Positions 33,275 through 40,880 of a stretch of DNA of 60,029 nt are shown here, in pieces (position 1 is the stretch's first letter; the number at the start of each line of letters is the position of its first letter). Origin of the DNA: an uncultured Sinobacteraceae bacterium (GTDB lineage: Bacteria > Pseudomonadota > Gammaproteobacteria > Steroidobacterales > Steroidobacteraceae); NCBI GenBank assembly GCA_937902995.1, contig CALEKY010000122.1, positions 1 to 60,029 on the forward strand, given 5' to 3'. Both the position numbers and the translations under genes were made by a program. Under the pieces are notes generated by a model. The model worked only from the letters and a program-made list of their open reading frames with translations, ran no database searches and was not told the origin of the DNA.

Positions 33275-33637
33275 CTATCTGGTGGTGACGGTTTTGTCGA
33301 AATCCACGACCAGGGAGATGTTGCCGACGAACGGCGCTTCCGCACGATAGTACGCTCGCATCGTGAAGCCGCCGCCGCTCGCGCGCTTGATCTCGATTTC
33401 GCGCGGATCGATGCTCGTGATGTCCTCGATCGCCCATCTGCGATCGAGCGAGCTGCGCAACTCCTGCACGCTCGCGGAGCCGCTGCTTTCCTTGGCCGTT
33501 TGCTCCATTGCGCGCACGACGGCCATGTACTCCAAGTACAACGGCACGAGACGAATCGCGCCGTAGAGCCCGAGGGCCACGATCGCCACGATAATGATCA
33601 TGCCGATGGCTGTGGCACCGCGCTGACGTTGCAACAT
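33275..33637 (-). CDS. DUF4845 protein with pilin-like N-terminus
   Basis: A 120-aa single-span membrane protein. It starts MLQRQRGATAIGMIIIVAIVALG, which resembles a type IV pilin start (short basic leader, Gly, hydrophobic helix), followed by a small extracytoplasmic domain. DUF4845 genes are found between lepB and rnc in many gammaproteobacteria; function unknown. There is no canonical G/F-T-x-x-E cleavage motif (Thr-Ala-Ile at that place lacks the Glu), so it is probably not a real pilin. Confidence 0.85.
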   Translation of the reverse strand: MLQRQRGATAIGMIIIVAIVALGLYGAIRLVPLYLEYMAVVRAMEQTAKESSGSASVQELRSSLDRRWAIEDITSIDPREIEIKRASGGGFTMRAYYRAEAPFVGNISLVVDFDKTVTTR

Positions 33638-33688
33638 GCAGAAGCTCCCGCTGAGGTAAGTTGTTCTCGCGCCTACGGGCAGAACCGA

Positions 33689-34492
33689 TTACCGAATCGC
33701 ATCACCGATGCGGCTCCAGATCGGTGCCTCCGGCAGATCCCAGTTGAACCAGATCCTCACGGCCTTGCCGACCAGATTGCGTTCCGGGACGAGCCCCACC
33801 CTGTCGAAACGGCTGTCCTGGCTGTTGTCCCGGTTGTCGCCCATGAAAAAGTAATGGTTCGCGGGAATGACGTCGTCGAAATCTCGCGAGTACCGGTCCG
33901 GAATGTACAGGACCTCGTGAACGACGCCGTCGAGATCCTCCACGCCGACCTGCGCATTCGCCTGCGGCCCGGTGTTACGGGGCCCCATGTACGGGCCGTT
34001 CATCTTCACCGGCACCGCTTTGCCATTGATGTACACCTGGCCATTCTTCACGACCACATGGTCTCCGGGGAGCCCCACCAGCCGCTTGATGTAATTCGTC
34101 GACGGGTCGCTCGGCAACCTGAACACGATCACATCTCCGCGCTTCGGTTCCCCGATCGGGACGATTTTCGTATTGAGCACGGGAAGACGCAGCCCATACG
34201 CGAACTTGTTCACGAAAATGAAATCGCCGTCCAGCAGAGTCGGCATCATCGAATCAGAGGGGATCCGAAACGGCTCGAACAAGAACGAACGGATCAGCAG
34301 AACGATGAAGATCACCGGAAAGAACGACCGCGCGTACTCGACGACGACCGGCTCGCGGATGTGTTCCGGGGGCACGCCGCCCTGCTCCGCCAAGCGCACC
34401 CGCTTGGGCTTCCACAGCCAGGCGTCGAGTGCCCAGATCAGACCAGTGATGAACGACGCGACGACGAGAATGAACGAGAAGTCGAACACCAT
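33689..34492 (-). CDS. lepB: signal peptidase I
   Basis: LepB cleaves signal peptides of exported proteins at the outer face of the inner membrane. The 267-aa enzyme has two N-terminal helices (about 3-25 and 57-75), the nucleophile Ser81 in RIPSDSMMPTLL, the general base Lys near 136 in STNYIKRLVGLPGD, and the C-terminal box GDNRDNSQDSRFDRVGLVP. It lies 6 nt downstream of lepA, the conserved lepA-lepB pair. Confidence 0.97.
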   Translation of the reverse strand: MVFDFSFILVVASFITGLIWALDAWLWKPKRVRLAEQGGVPPEHIREPVVVEYARSFFPVIFIVLLIRSFLFEPFRIPSDSMMPTLLDGDFIFVNKFAYGLRLPVLNTKIVPIGEPKRGDVIVFRLPSDPSTNYIKRLVGLPGDHVVVKNGQVYINGKAVPVKMNGPYMGPRNTGPQANAQVGVEDLDGVVHEVLYIPDRYSRDFDDVIPANHYFFMGDNRDNSQDSRFDRVGLVPERNLVGKAVRIWFNWDLPEAPIWSRIGDAIR

Positions 34493-34498
34493 GGCTGA

Positions 34499-36295
34499 TT
34501 ATTTTTCCTTGCCGACCTGAAGGACCGCCAGGAACGCCTCCTGCGGGATTTCCACGGACCCGAGCTGTTTCATGCGCTTCTTGCCCTCTTTCTGTTTCTC
34601 GAGGAGCTTCCGCTTGCGCGACACGTCGCCACCATAACACTTTGCGGTCACGTTCTTCCGCAATGCTTTGACCGTCGCCCGGGCAATGATCTGACTGCCG
34701 ATGGCTGCTTGGACGGCCACCTCGAACATCTGCCGAGGAATCAGCTCCTGCATCTTGTCGACGAGCTCGCGACCCCGCTGATACGCGTTGTCGCGATGAA
34801 CGATGATCGACAGCGCATCGACCTTGTCGCCGTTGATCAGCACGTCGAGCTTCACGAGCGGCGCCCGCTCGAACCGGTTGAACTCGTAGTCGAACGAAGC
34901 ATAGCCCCGGCTCACGGATTTCAAACGGTCGAAGAAGTCGAGCACGACCTCCGCCAGCGGCAGCTCGTATTGCAAGGAGATTTGGCTGCCGAGGTACTGG
35001 AGCTTCGTCTGCCTGCCTCGCTTCTCCGTACAGAGCTTGATGACCGCGCCAACGTGCTCGGGCGGTACCAGGATGTTGGCGGTGATGATCGGCTCGCGCA
35101 GCTCCTCGATCTCGTTGGTCGGGGGCAATTTGGCTGGATTGTCGACGTACACAACCGTCCCATCCGTGCGCTGCACCTCATAAACCACCGTCGGCGCGCT
35201 CGTGACCAGATCGAGGTTGTATTCGCGCTCGAGGCGTTCCTGCACGATGTCCATGTGCAGCAAACCGAGGAACCCGCACCGGAAACCGAATCCGAGCGCC
35301 GTCGAAACCTCGGGCTCGTAGTGCAACGCCGAATCGTTGAGCTTGAGCTTGGCAAGCGCTTCACGGAACGCTTCGTAGTCGTCCGACTTCACCGGAAACA
35401 GACCGGCAAACACGCGCGGCTGCACCTTCTTGAATCCGGCGAGTGGCACTTCGCAGGGACGCGCATCGAGCGTGATCGTATCGCCGACCGGCGCGCCGTC
35501 GATGTCCTTGATTCCGGCGATCACGAATCCGACCTCGCCCGTTTCGAGCGTCTCGCTCGTCACCGACTTCGGCGTGAAGCGTCCGAGCTTGTCCACCGTG
35601 TAAACGCGTCCCGTCGACCACACTCGGATCTTGCTGCCAGTCTTCAGCGAGCCGTTCATCACTCTGACGAGCGAGACGACGCCGACATAGTTGTCGAACC
35701 ACGAATCGATGATGAGCGCTTGCAGCGGGGCGTCCGGATCGCCCTTGGGCGGAGGTATGCGGCGGATCAGCTCCTCAAGCAGCTCCGGTACGCCCTCGCC
35801 CGTCTTCGCGCTGACGCGCACCGCGTCTTGGGCTTCGATTCCGATGATCTCCTCGATCTCCTTGATGACGCGGTCGGGATCGGCGGAAGGCAGATCGATC
35901 TTGTTGATGACCGGTACAACCTCGAGCCCCTGCTCGATGGCCGTGTAGCAATTCGCGACGCTTTGCGCTTCGACGCCTTGAGCCGCATCGACGACGAGCA
36001 ATGCACCGTCGCAAGCCGCCAGCGAGCGAGACACCTCGTACGAAAAGTCGACGTGCCCCGGCGTATCGATGAGATTGAGCTGATACTCCTGCCCGTCCTT
36101 GGCTCGGTAGCGCAACGAGACGGCCTGAGCTTTGATCGTGATACCGCGCTCGCGCTCGAGATCCATCGAATCGAGCACCTGATTTTCCATCTCGCGCTCT
36201 TCCAGGCCGCCGCACAGTTGGATGAACCGGTCGGCCAGCGTGGACTTGCCATGATCGACGTGCGCGATGATGGAGAAATTGCGGATGTGCTTCAT
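34499..36295 (-). CDS. lepA: elongation factor 4 (LepA)
   Basis: LepA is a ribosome-bound translational GTPase that influences elongation and 30S assembly. The 598-aa protein starts with the GTPase motif MKHIRNFSIIAHVDHGKSTL, has ERERGITIKAQ (switch), IDTPGHVDF, NKIDLP, EF-G-like domains and the unique C-terminal domain containing KCYGGDVSRKRKLLEKQKEGKKRMK. Length equals E. coli LepA (599 aa). It precedes lepB by 6 nt and follows the glutaredoxin-like gene by 98 nt. Confidence 0.98.
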   Translation of the reverse strand: MKHIRNFSIIAHVDHGKSTLADRFIQLCGGLEEREMENQVLDSMDLERERGITIKAQAVSLRYRAKDGQEYQLNLIDTPGHVDFSYEVSRSLAACDGALLVVDAAQGVEAQSVANCYTAIEQGLEVVPVINKIDLPSADPDRVIKEIEEIIGIEAQDAVRVSAKTGEGVPELLEELIRRIPPPKGDPDAPLQALIIDSWFDNYVGVVSLVRVMNGSLKTGSKIRVWSTGRVYTVDKLGRFTPKSVTSETLETGEVGFVIAGIKDIDGAPVGDTITLDARPCEVPLAGFKKVQPRVFAGLFPVKSDDYEAFREALAKLKLNDSALHYEPEVSTALGFGFRCGFLGLLHMDIVQERLEREYNLDLVTSAPTVVYEVQRTDGTVVYVDNPAKLPPTNEIEELREPIITANILVPPEHVGAVIKLCTEKRGRQTKLQYLGSQISLQYELPLAEVVLDFFDRLKSVSRGYASFDYEFNRFERAPLVKLDVLINGDKVDALSIIVHRDNAYQRGRELVDKMQELIPRQMFEVAVQAAIGSQIIARATVKALRKNVTAKCYGGDVSRKRKLLEKQKEGKKRMKQLGSVEIPQEAFLAVLQVGKEK

Positions 36296-36393
36296 CGAAA
36301 TGGGGTATCTACGGCGGCGGCGGATTATAGCCGTAAGGAACGCCTCGGCCTTACGTTTGCGTCCAAACGGGGTTTTGCGGGGCCGGGATAGCG

Positions 36394-36672
36394 TCAGCCT
36401 GCTATATCGGGACGATCCGGCGCCGTGTGCGCAGAACCTGCGAGGCGCGCCAAGACTGCCTCGCGATCGACATGGTACGTACAGACGATCTCGTCATCCG
36501 CGGTCAGCACCGGGATCCGTGCTCCGTATAACCGTTCGAGATCGTCGTCGTCGCTGATATCGACGACCTCGACCTGCTGCGCGGTCGTTGGACCGAGCAG
36601 CCAAGCGAGCTCGCTGATGAACGCCTCGCACAACGTGCAGCCGGGCCGTGTGTATACCCGCCAGCGAGGCAT
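36394..36672 (-). CDS. glutaredoxin-like (DUF836) protein
   Basis: A 92-aa thioredoxin-fold protein with the motif YTRPGCTLCEAF (CxxC at about 12-15), a conserved ARIPVLT cis-proline loop and a short C-terminal tail. DUF836 proteins are small redox or structural thioredoxin-like proteins without established partners. It stands between rseB and lepA, a place taken by mucC/mucD in Pseudomonas. The ATG at 36672 gives a typical start (MPRWRVYTRPGC). Confidence 0.85.
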   Translation of the reverse strand: MPRWRVYTRPGCTLCEAFISELAWLLGPTTAQQVEVVDISDDDDLERLYGARIPVLTADDEIVCTYHVDREAVLARLAGSAHTAPDRPDIAG

Positions 36673-36705
36673 GAGGGTCTCGGGACTCGCCTAGCGGCCG
36701 GGCTG

Positions 36706-37698
36706 CTAATTGGGGCGGTCGTCAGCCGTCCCGTCGGCCCGCGTCACGCCGGTCGCAATGGCTTCGACGGTCGCTGCGGGAACTTCACCGACGGCCGTCA
36801 CCTGATGTCCATCGAGATCGCGCGAATACGCAAACGCAGCACCCACCCGCGCAAGACCGTGCATTGGGGTCGCTTCCGGCGAACGCGGCTCGATGAACAC
36901 GGAGACCGATGCCAATCCATCCGAGAACACCAGGTGTCGTACGGGCGCGCTCGAACCGGCGATCGCTTGAATGCGCCATGCAGTCAGACGAAAACCGGCA
37001 GGCAGTCGGATCACGTTCCAGCCCAAATTGCCCGCCGTACGAATAGGCTGTGGATCCTGTCGCAACCAGCGGAAGCCTTCGGTCGAGACGGCAGGCTTGA
37101 GATCGGCGAGCGGGATGCGATCGCGCATGTGCAGCTCGGCGAACAAGATCTGCTCGATCACCTGTCCGTTGCGATCGCTGAGCTGCCATTTGAGCGGCAT
37201 TGCCGTTTCTTCGTGGAGCCACAGTCGATAGCCGTACCGATACTGATCCCGCGGCTGCACGACGATCATCTGCGTGCGCTGGCCGAGCATCTTGGTGACC
37301 TTGCCGACCTTCTCGATGCTGTAATGCTCTTCGAGACTCTCGGTGTACTTCGGCAACGCAGCAAGCAAGGAATCATTGCCGGTCCGCTTTTCGACCAACA
37401 CGGTGCGTTTGTCTGGCAGGTAACAGACGATTTCCTCGTCGTTGCGAATGATTTCGCGCCCGCTTCCGTCGAGCGAGACGAGCCGCTCGGTGACCTTGCC
37501 TTTCTCGACGCGATGAATGATGCGGAATGTCTCCGACCGGGAATCGCGCACGTGGAAAAAGCGGCCTTCGTAGTTCTGCTGCGAAAGCGCTCGGGTCATG
37601 CGCTCGAGCCATGCTCTGGCGTCCGGGTCGCCAGCGCGCGCAGGCAGCGCGAACAGGCATACGACCAAAAAGACAAAGCAACGCGGATTCGTCAGCAT
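36706..37698 (-). CDS. rseB: sigma-E regulatory protein RseB/MucB
   Basis: RseB binds the periplasmic part of RseA and protects it from proteolysis until envelope stress signals arrive. The 330-aa protein has a signal peptide (MLTNPRCFVFLVVCLFALPARAG), an LolA-like large domain with WLERMTRALSQQNYEGRF and LVSLDGSGREIIRNDEE, and a smaller C-terminal domain. Its ATG overlaps the TAA of rseA by one base (TAATG). It forms the rpoE-rseA-rseB unit. Confidence 0.95.
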   Translation of the reverse strand: MLTNPRCFVFLVVCLFALPARAGDPDARAWLERMTRALSQQNYEGRFFHVRDSRSETFRIIHRVEKGKVTERLVSLDGSGREIIRNDEEIVCYLPDKRTVLVEKRTGNDSLLAALPKYTESLEEHYSIEKVGKVTKMLGQRTQMIVVQPRDQYRYGYRLWLHEETAMPLKWQLSDRNGQVIEQILFAELHMRDRIPLADLKPAVSTEGFRWLRQDPQPIRTAGNLGWNVIRLPAGFRLTAWRIQAIAGSSAPVRHLVFSDGLASVSVFIEPRSPEATPMHGLARVGAAFAYSRDLDGHQVTAVGEVPAATVEAIATGVTRADGTADDRPN

Positions 37699-38333
37699 TA
37701 CTGTCGAGGAGCGTCTACAGTGGACTGGTCACCGTCGATGACAGGTTCTTCGAACCCGTCGCTTGGATCCTCATCCTCTTCGGCGAGCATACCGCTCAAC
37801 ACGCTCCGACGGCCGAGCGGTGTCGAGTACTCGCTGTGGGCCACCACGTAATTGGTCAGTCGAGCTGCAGGAACGAAGCCTGAGGTCGTACTCGCAGGAA
37901 CGATGTAGCTCGCGGTTTCCGGCTCGTCTGCCTGGGTCCCCGTGAGGGTCACCTCGGAGACGTAAGGTGCGGGTTCCTGCGGTTGGCGCACGACCAGAAT
38001 TGCAAATGTCGCCACGCCGGCTGCAACGGCAAATCCGGCAGCTGTCCGCACCCAATGGTCTCGCGACTGAGATCCGCGCGGCGGACTCGACGTTTGGTCG
38101 AGCGAAGGTTCAGCGGCGATCGCCGCGGACACCCGACTAGCGAAACCGGTCGGCGCCGCAACCGCTCCTTGGGCCCTGAGTGCCTCGCCGATGAGCGCGT
38201 ACCTGCCCAGCGCCTCGCGCAGCTGCGGATCCCGTTTCACCTGTCTCAGCAAGAGATCGAGCTCGCCCTCGGGCAATTCGCCGTCCAGGCAAGCTGATAG
38301 CTGCTCTTTAACCGGATCCGACATGGTGTTCAT
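37698..38333 (-). CDS. rseA: anti-sigma-E factor RseA/MucA
   Basis: RseA is a single-pass inner-membrane protein that holds RpoE inactive. The product (211 aa from ATG 38333, or 208 from ATG 38324) begins near VKEQLSACLDGELPEGELDLLL, the sigma-binding region, has one transmembrane helix (WVRTAAGFAVAAGVATFAILVV, near residue 105-125) and a periplasmic tail with a Gln/Pro-rich start. A TTG further up (38345) lacks support. It lies 78 nt downstream of rpoE. No DegS or MucD protease gene is adjacent. Confidence 0.92.
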   Translation of the reverse strand: MNTMSDPVKEQLSACLDGELPEGELDLLLRQVKRDPQLREALGRYALIGEALRAQGAVAAPTGFASRVSAAIAAEPSLDQTSSPPRGSQSRDHWVRTAAGFAVAAGVATFAILVVRQPQEPAPYVSEVTLTGTQADEPETASYIVPASTTSGFVPAARLTNYVVAHSEYSTPLGRRSVLSGMLAEEDEDPSDGFEEPVIDGDQSTVDAPRQ

Positions 38334-38411
38334 CGCTTTGCTCAACGAGCGTTCTCTACCTGAATTCTGTCATCCGCACCATCGATCGGGTCGCGTACCC
38401 CTCGGCCAGAC

Positions 38412-38987
38412 TCAGTCCAACAGGGGCTGTAACCGCTTATCGATAGCTTCGCGGGCACGGAAGATCCGCGACCGCACCGTGCCCACCGGGCAGTCCATGG
38501 CCTCGGCAATCTCTTCGTAGGACAAACCCTCTATCTCACGCAATACGATCGCCGTCCGCAAATCCTCGGGGAGCTGCTGCATCGCACGTTCGACGACCTT
38601 ACGAATCTCCTCGGTCAACAGCACGCCCTCGGGCGTCTCGATGTCTTTGAGTTTCGCTTGGCGGTCGTACTGCTCCGGATCCTGCAGATCGAGATCGAAA
38701 TCCACGGGCCTTCGGCGACTGGACACGACGGCGTTCTTGGCTGTATTGATCGCAATCCGATACAGCCATGTGTAGAACGCGCTGTCCCCGCGAAAGGACG
38801 GCAAAGCCCGGTACGCCTTCAGAAATGCCTCTTGCGCAACGTCCTGCGCTTCGGTGGCGTCGCTGACGAATCGACTCACGAGCTTCAATACTCTGTGCTG
38901 ATACTTGAGCACCAGCAGGTCGAAGGCGGACTTGTCGCCCTTCTGAACCCGCTGTACGAGCTGCTGGTCGTTTTCGTCCTGAGTCAT
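38412..38987 (-). CDS. rpoE: RNA polymerase sigma-E factor (RpoE/AlgU)
   Basis: An ECF sigma factor for envelope stress. The 191-aa product has region 2 (DLLVLKYQHRVLKLVSRFV and DVAQEAFLKAYRAL, then AFYTWLYRIAINTAKN) and region 4 (PEDLRTAIVLREIEGLSYEEIAEAMDCPVGTVRSRIFRAREA), closely like E. coli RpoE (191 aa). The ATG at 38987 matches the E. coli start; AGGG stands about 10 nt upstream. A sigma-E-type promoter at 39107-39134 suggests autoregulation. The rseA-rseB genes follow. Confidence 0.97.
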   Translation of the reverse strand: MTQDENDQQLVQRVQKGDKSAFDLLVLKYQHRVLKLVSRFVSDATEAQDVAQEAFLKAYRALPSFRGDSAFYTWLYRIAINTAKNAVVSSRRRPVDFDLDLQDPEQYDRQAKLKDIETPEGVLLTEEIRKVVERAMQQLPEDLRTAIVLREIEGLSYEEIAEAMDCPVGTVRSRIFRAREAIDKRLQPLLD

Positions 38988-39106
38988 CGACCGCAAACCC
39001 TGGCAGGCGCAAGCCCGATGTTCAAGCCTACCGAACCTTCCGTCAGGGTCGCCCCAGCGTCTCCATACGCCTGCAGCAGCGAAGCCTGTTGTCTAACAGC
39101 TTGACC

Positions 39107-39134
39107 GATAGACTCGAACCGCGGGCGAAAGTTC
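39107..39134 (-). promoter_or_regulatory. sigma-E-type promoter of rpoE
   Basis: On the minus strand GAACTT (39134-39129), a 16-nt spacer and TCTATC (39112-39107) agree with the ECF sigma-E consensus GAACTT-N16/17-TCTGA. The leader would be about 110 nt. An rpoE promoter recognised by its own product is known from E. coli and Pseudomonas; its use here is inferred. Confidence 0.7.
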
Positions 39135-39167
39135 GCTGCAATTGACGCGCGCACAACCGGAATCGCG

Positions 39168-39623
39168 TCACACAACGTTGTCATTTTCATCCCCGTGATG
39201 GCGAGCCAAGCGCAAACGGACGACCAATCGACGAAAGTCGGTGGATGAAAGATCAGTGGAAAACAGCAACAAGGGCCCTCGCCGCGCCTGCCATTCGAGC
39301 CATAGCAGATGAGGGCTCACGCGGCTTGCAGGCGACAGTGCCGCCTCCTGCGTGTGCCCGCTACGCTCGCACAGAATCCAGCGCCCGTCCGGCTGACAGA
39401 CGATGCGTGTCAGGCGGCGACTGCCACCCATCCAGCCCAGCCTTGCAAGGCCGATACCGACCATCAAAACGAGCGCCGCAGCAAGGACACCTGAAATCGG
39501 AAACGGCAACCCAGTTGCCATGACCGCGGCCAGGATCCCCCCCAGGAGGGCGGCCACCACGACTCGCTCTCCGCGGCGAGCGGCGACATCAATGCTCAAG
39601 GTTGGTAAGCCGCTCGATGACAT
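39168..39623 (-). CDS. ygfX: YgfX/CptA-family membrane protein
   Basis: A 151-aa protein with two neighbouring transmembrane helices (about 22-40 and 43-62) after a short basic N-terminus, and a soluble C-terminal half with IVCQPDGRWILC. This matches YgfX, the partner of SdhE (YgfY) in E. coli, described there as a membrane protein affecting MreB/FtsZ. The start at 39623 overlaps sdhE by 35 nt; a TTG at 39599 would reduce the overlap. Sequence conservation in this family is low, so the call rests on the topology and its place after sdhE. Confidence 0.75.
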   Translation of the reverse strand: MSSSGLPTLSIDVAARRGERVVVAALLGGILAAVMATGLPFPISGVLAAALVLMVGIGLARLGWMGGSRRLTRIVCQPDGRWILCERSGHTQEAALSPASRVSPHLLWLEWQARRGPLLLFSTDLSSTDFRRLVVRLRLARHHGDENDNVV

Positions 39624-39864
39624 CGGCCAAGTGCGGATCCGAAGGTTGCTCGCGTTTCACCACATAGGCGAACAGCTCCGGGTCGGGCAGCTCCAAAAGC
39701 GCCTCGAAGGCTTGCTGTTCTTGTTTGGAAGCCGAAGCGTACCGCTGTTCGAGGTATCGCTGCAGCAAGACATCGAGCTCGCGCATGCCCCGCCGGCAAC
39801 GCCAGCGCAGACGCGCGAGCTGCTGCGCGCTGCTCACGGATTCAGGGGAGGAATCGCTATCCAT
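39589..39864 (-). CDS. sdhE: FAD assembly factor SdhE
   Basis: SdhE (YgfY, the homologue of mitochondrial SDHAF2) promotes covalent flavinylation of SdhA. The 91-aa product has the defining LRWRCRRGMRELDVLLQRYL motif (RGMRE near 25-29) and a later FEALLELPDPELFAYVV segment. It begins at ATG 39864, 126 nt after sdhB, and is followed by ygfX. Length and motif are as in E. coli. Confidence 0.95.
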   Translation of the reverse strand: MDSDSSPESVSSAQQLARLRWRCRRGMRELDVLLQRYLEQRYASASKQEQQAFEALLELPDPELFAYVVKREQPSDPHLADVIERLTNLEH

Positions 39865-39923
39865 CGCGCAAAGATAGTAACTGAATGTGCCCGGGCAATC
39901 GTGCGCTGATGGCGTACGGGTCG

Positions 39924-39954
39924 GCCGGGGCGCCGTATCCGCAGCGCCCCCGGC
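39924..39954. other. intercistronic hairpin between sdhB and sdhE
   Basis: GCCGGGGCGC (39924-39933) pairs with GCGCCCCCGGC (39944-39954) with one bulged C. No T-run follows in either direction. It may stabilise the sdhCDAB mRNA end or lower expression of sdhE; this is inference. Confidence 0.6.
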
Positions 39955-39990
39955 GACGAGAGGATTCCGACCGTTGCCCGCGACCCTCGA

Positions 39991-40773
39991 TCAGTGCCGG
40001 CGCTCGGCGATCATCTTCTTGATTTCGGCGATCGCACGTGCCGGGTTCAAATCTTTCGGACACGCCTCGGTGCAGTTCATGATCGTGTGGCACCGATACA
40101 ACCGGAACGGGTCTTCCAACGCATCCAGCCGCTCGCCCGTCGCTTCATCGCGCGTATCGATGATCCAACGGTATGCTGCGAGCAACGCTGCAGGGCCGAG
40201 ATACCGATCGCTGTTCCACCAGTAGCTCGGGCAAGCGGTCGAGCAGCATGCACACAGAATGCAAGCCGACGGCCGATCGATCTTCTCTTGATCTTCCTTC
40301 GATTGCAGCCGCTCACGATCCGGCGGTGCCGGCGTGCGCGTCTGTAGCCACGGCTTCACCGAAGCGTATTGCGCGTAGAAGTTCGTCAGGTCGGGCACCA
40401 AGTCCTTGATGACCGGCATGTGCGGAAGCGGATAGATCTTGACCTCACCCTTGATGTCTTCCGTCGCCTTCGTGCAGGCGAGCGTGTTCTTGCCGTCGAT
40501 GTTCATCGCGCACGAGCCGCAAATGCCCTCGCGGCAAGACCGTCGGAACGTCAGCGTCGAATCGATCTCGTTTTTGATCTTGATCAGGGCATCGAGCACC
40601 ATCGGACCGCACGTCGCCATATCGACTTCGTACGTATCCACACGCGGGTTCTCGCCCGATTCCGGATCGAAGCGATAGATCTTGAAGACGCGAACGTTCT
40701 TCGCACCCGCAGGTGCCTTGAAGGTCTTACCCGCGACGACGCGCGAATTCGGTGGCAGTCGGAATTGAGCCAT
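39991..40773 (-). CDS. sdhB: succinate dehydrogenase iron-sulfur subunit
   Basis: SdhB carries electrons from SdhA-FAD to quinone through three Fe-S clusters. The 260-aa protein has the [2Fe-2S] motif CREGICGSCAMN with a later Cys in LACTK, and the ferredoxin-type motifs CILCACCSTACPSYWW and CTEACPKDLNP. Length is somewhat above the E. coli protein (238 aa) because of the N-terminal extension MAQFRLPPNSRVVAGKTFKA, which is more like alpha-type or mitochondrial SdhB. A 107-bp gap with repeats separates it from sdhA. Confidence 0.97.
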   Translation of the reverse strand: MAQFRLPPNSRVVAGKTFKAPAGAKNVRVFKIYRFDPESGENPRVDTYEVDMATCGPMVLDALIKIKNEIDSTLTFRRSCREGICGSCAMNIDGKNTLACTKATEDIKGEVKIYPLPHMPVIKDLVPDLTNFYAQYASVKPWLQTRTPAPPDRERLQSKEDQEKIDRPSACILCACCSTACPSYWWNSDRYLGPAALLAAYRWIIDTRDEATGERLDALEDPFRLYRCHTIMNCTEACPKDLNPARAIAEIKKMIAERRH

Positions 40774-40848
40774 GAAACGTGTCCAGCGATCTGATGTGTC
40801 TCACACTCGGACCACGGCTTCGGGCGAAAGCTACGGTTGAAACCCGCC

Positions 40849-40876
40849 TGTAGCCTGTCGCCCGTAGCCTGTGGCC
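40849..40876 (+). repeat. heptad element, copy 5 (right arm only)
   Basis: Four 7-bp units, TGTAGCC (40849), TGTCGCC (40856), CGTAGCC (40863) and TGTGGCC (40870), fill the end of the sdhA-sdhB gap and stop 4 bp from the sdhA stop. No clear GC palindrome or left arm is present. Confidence 0.7.
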
Positions 40877-40880
40877 TCTC

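Noticed and set aside
38984..39190. 68-codon frame between ygfX and rpoE, ending in an ATGA overlap with rpoE
   Set aside because: It has a weak ribosome binding site, no recognisable family, and contains the sigma-E-type promoter and leader of rpoE. The overlap is suggestive, so it is a doubtful small gene rather than a supported one.
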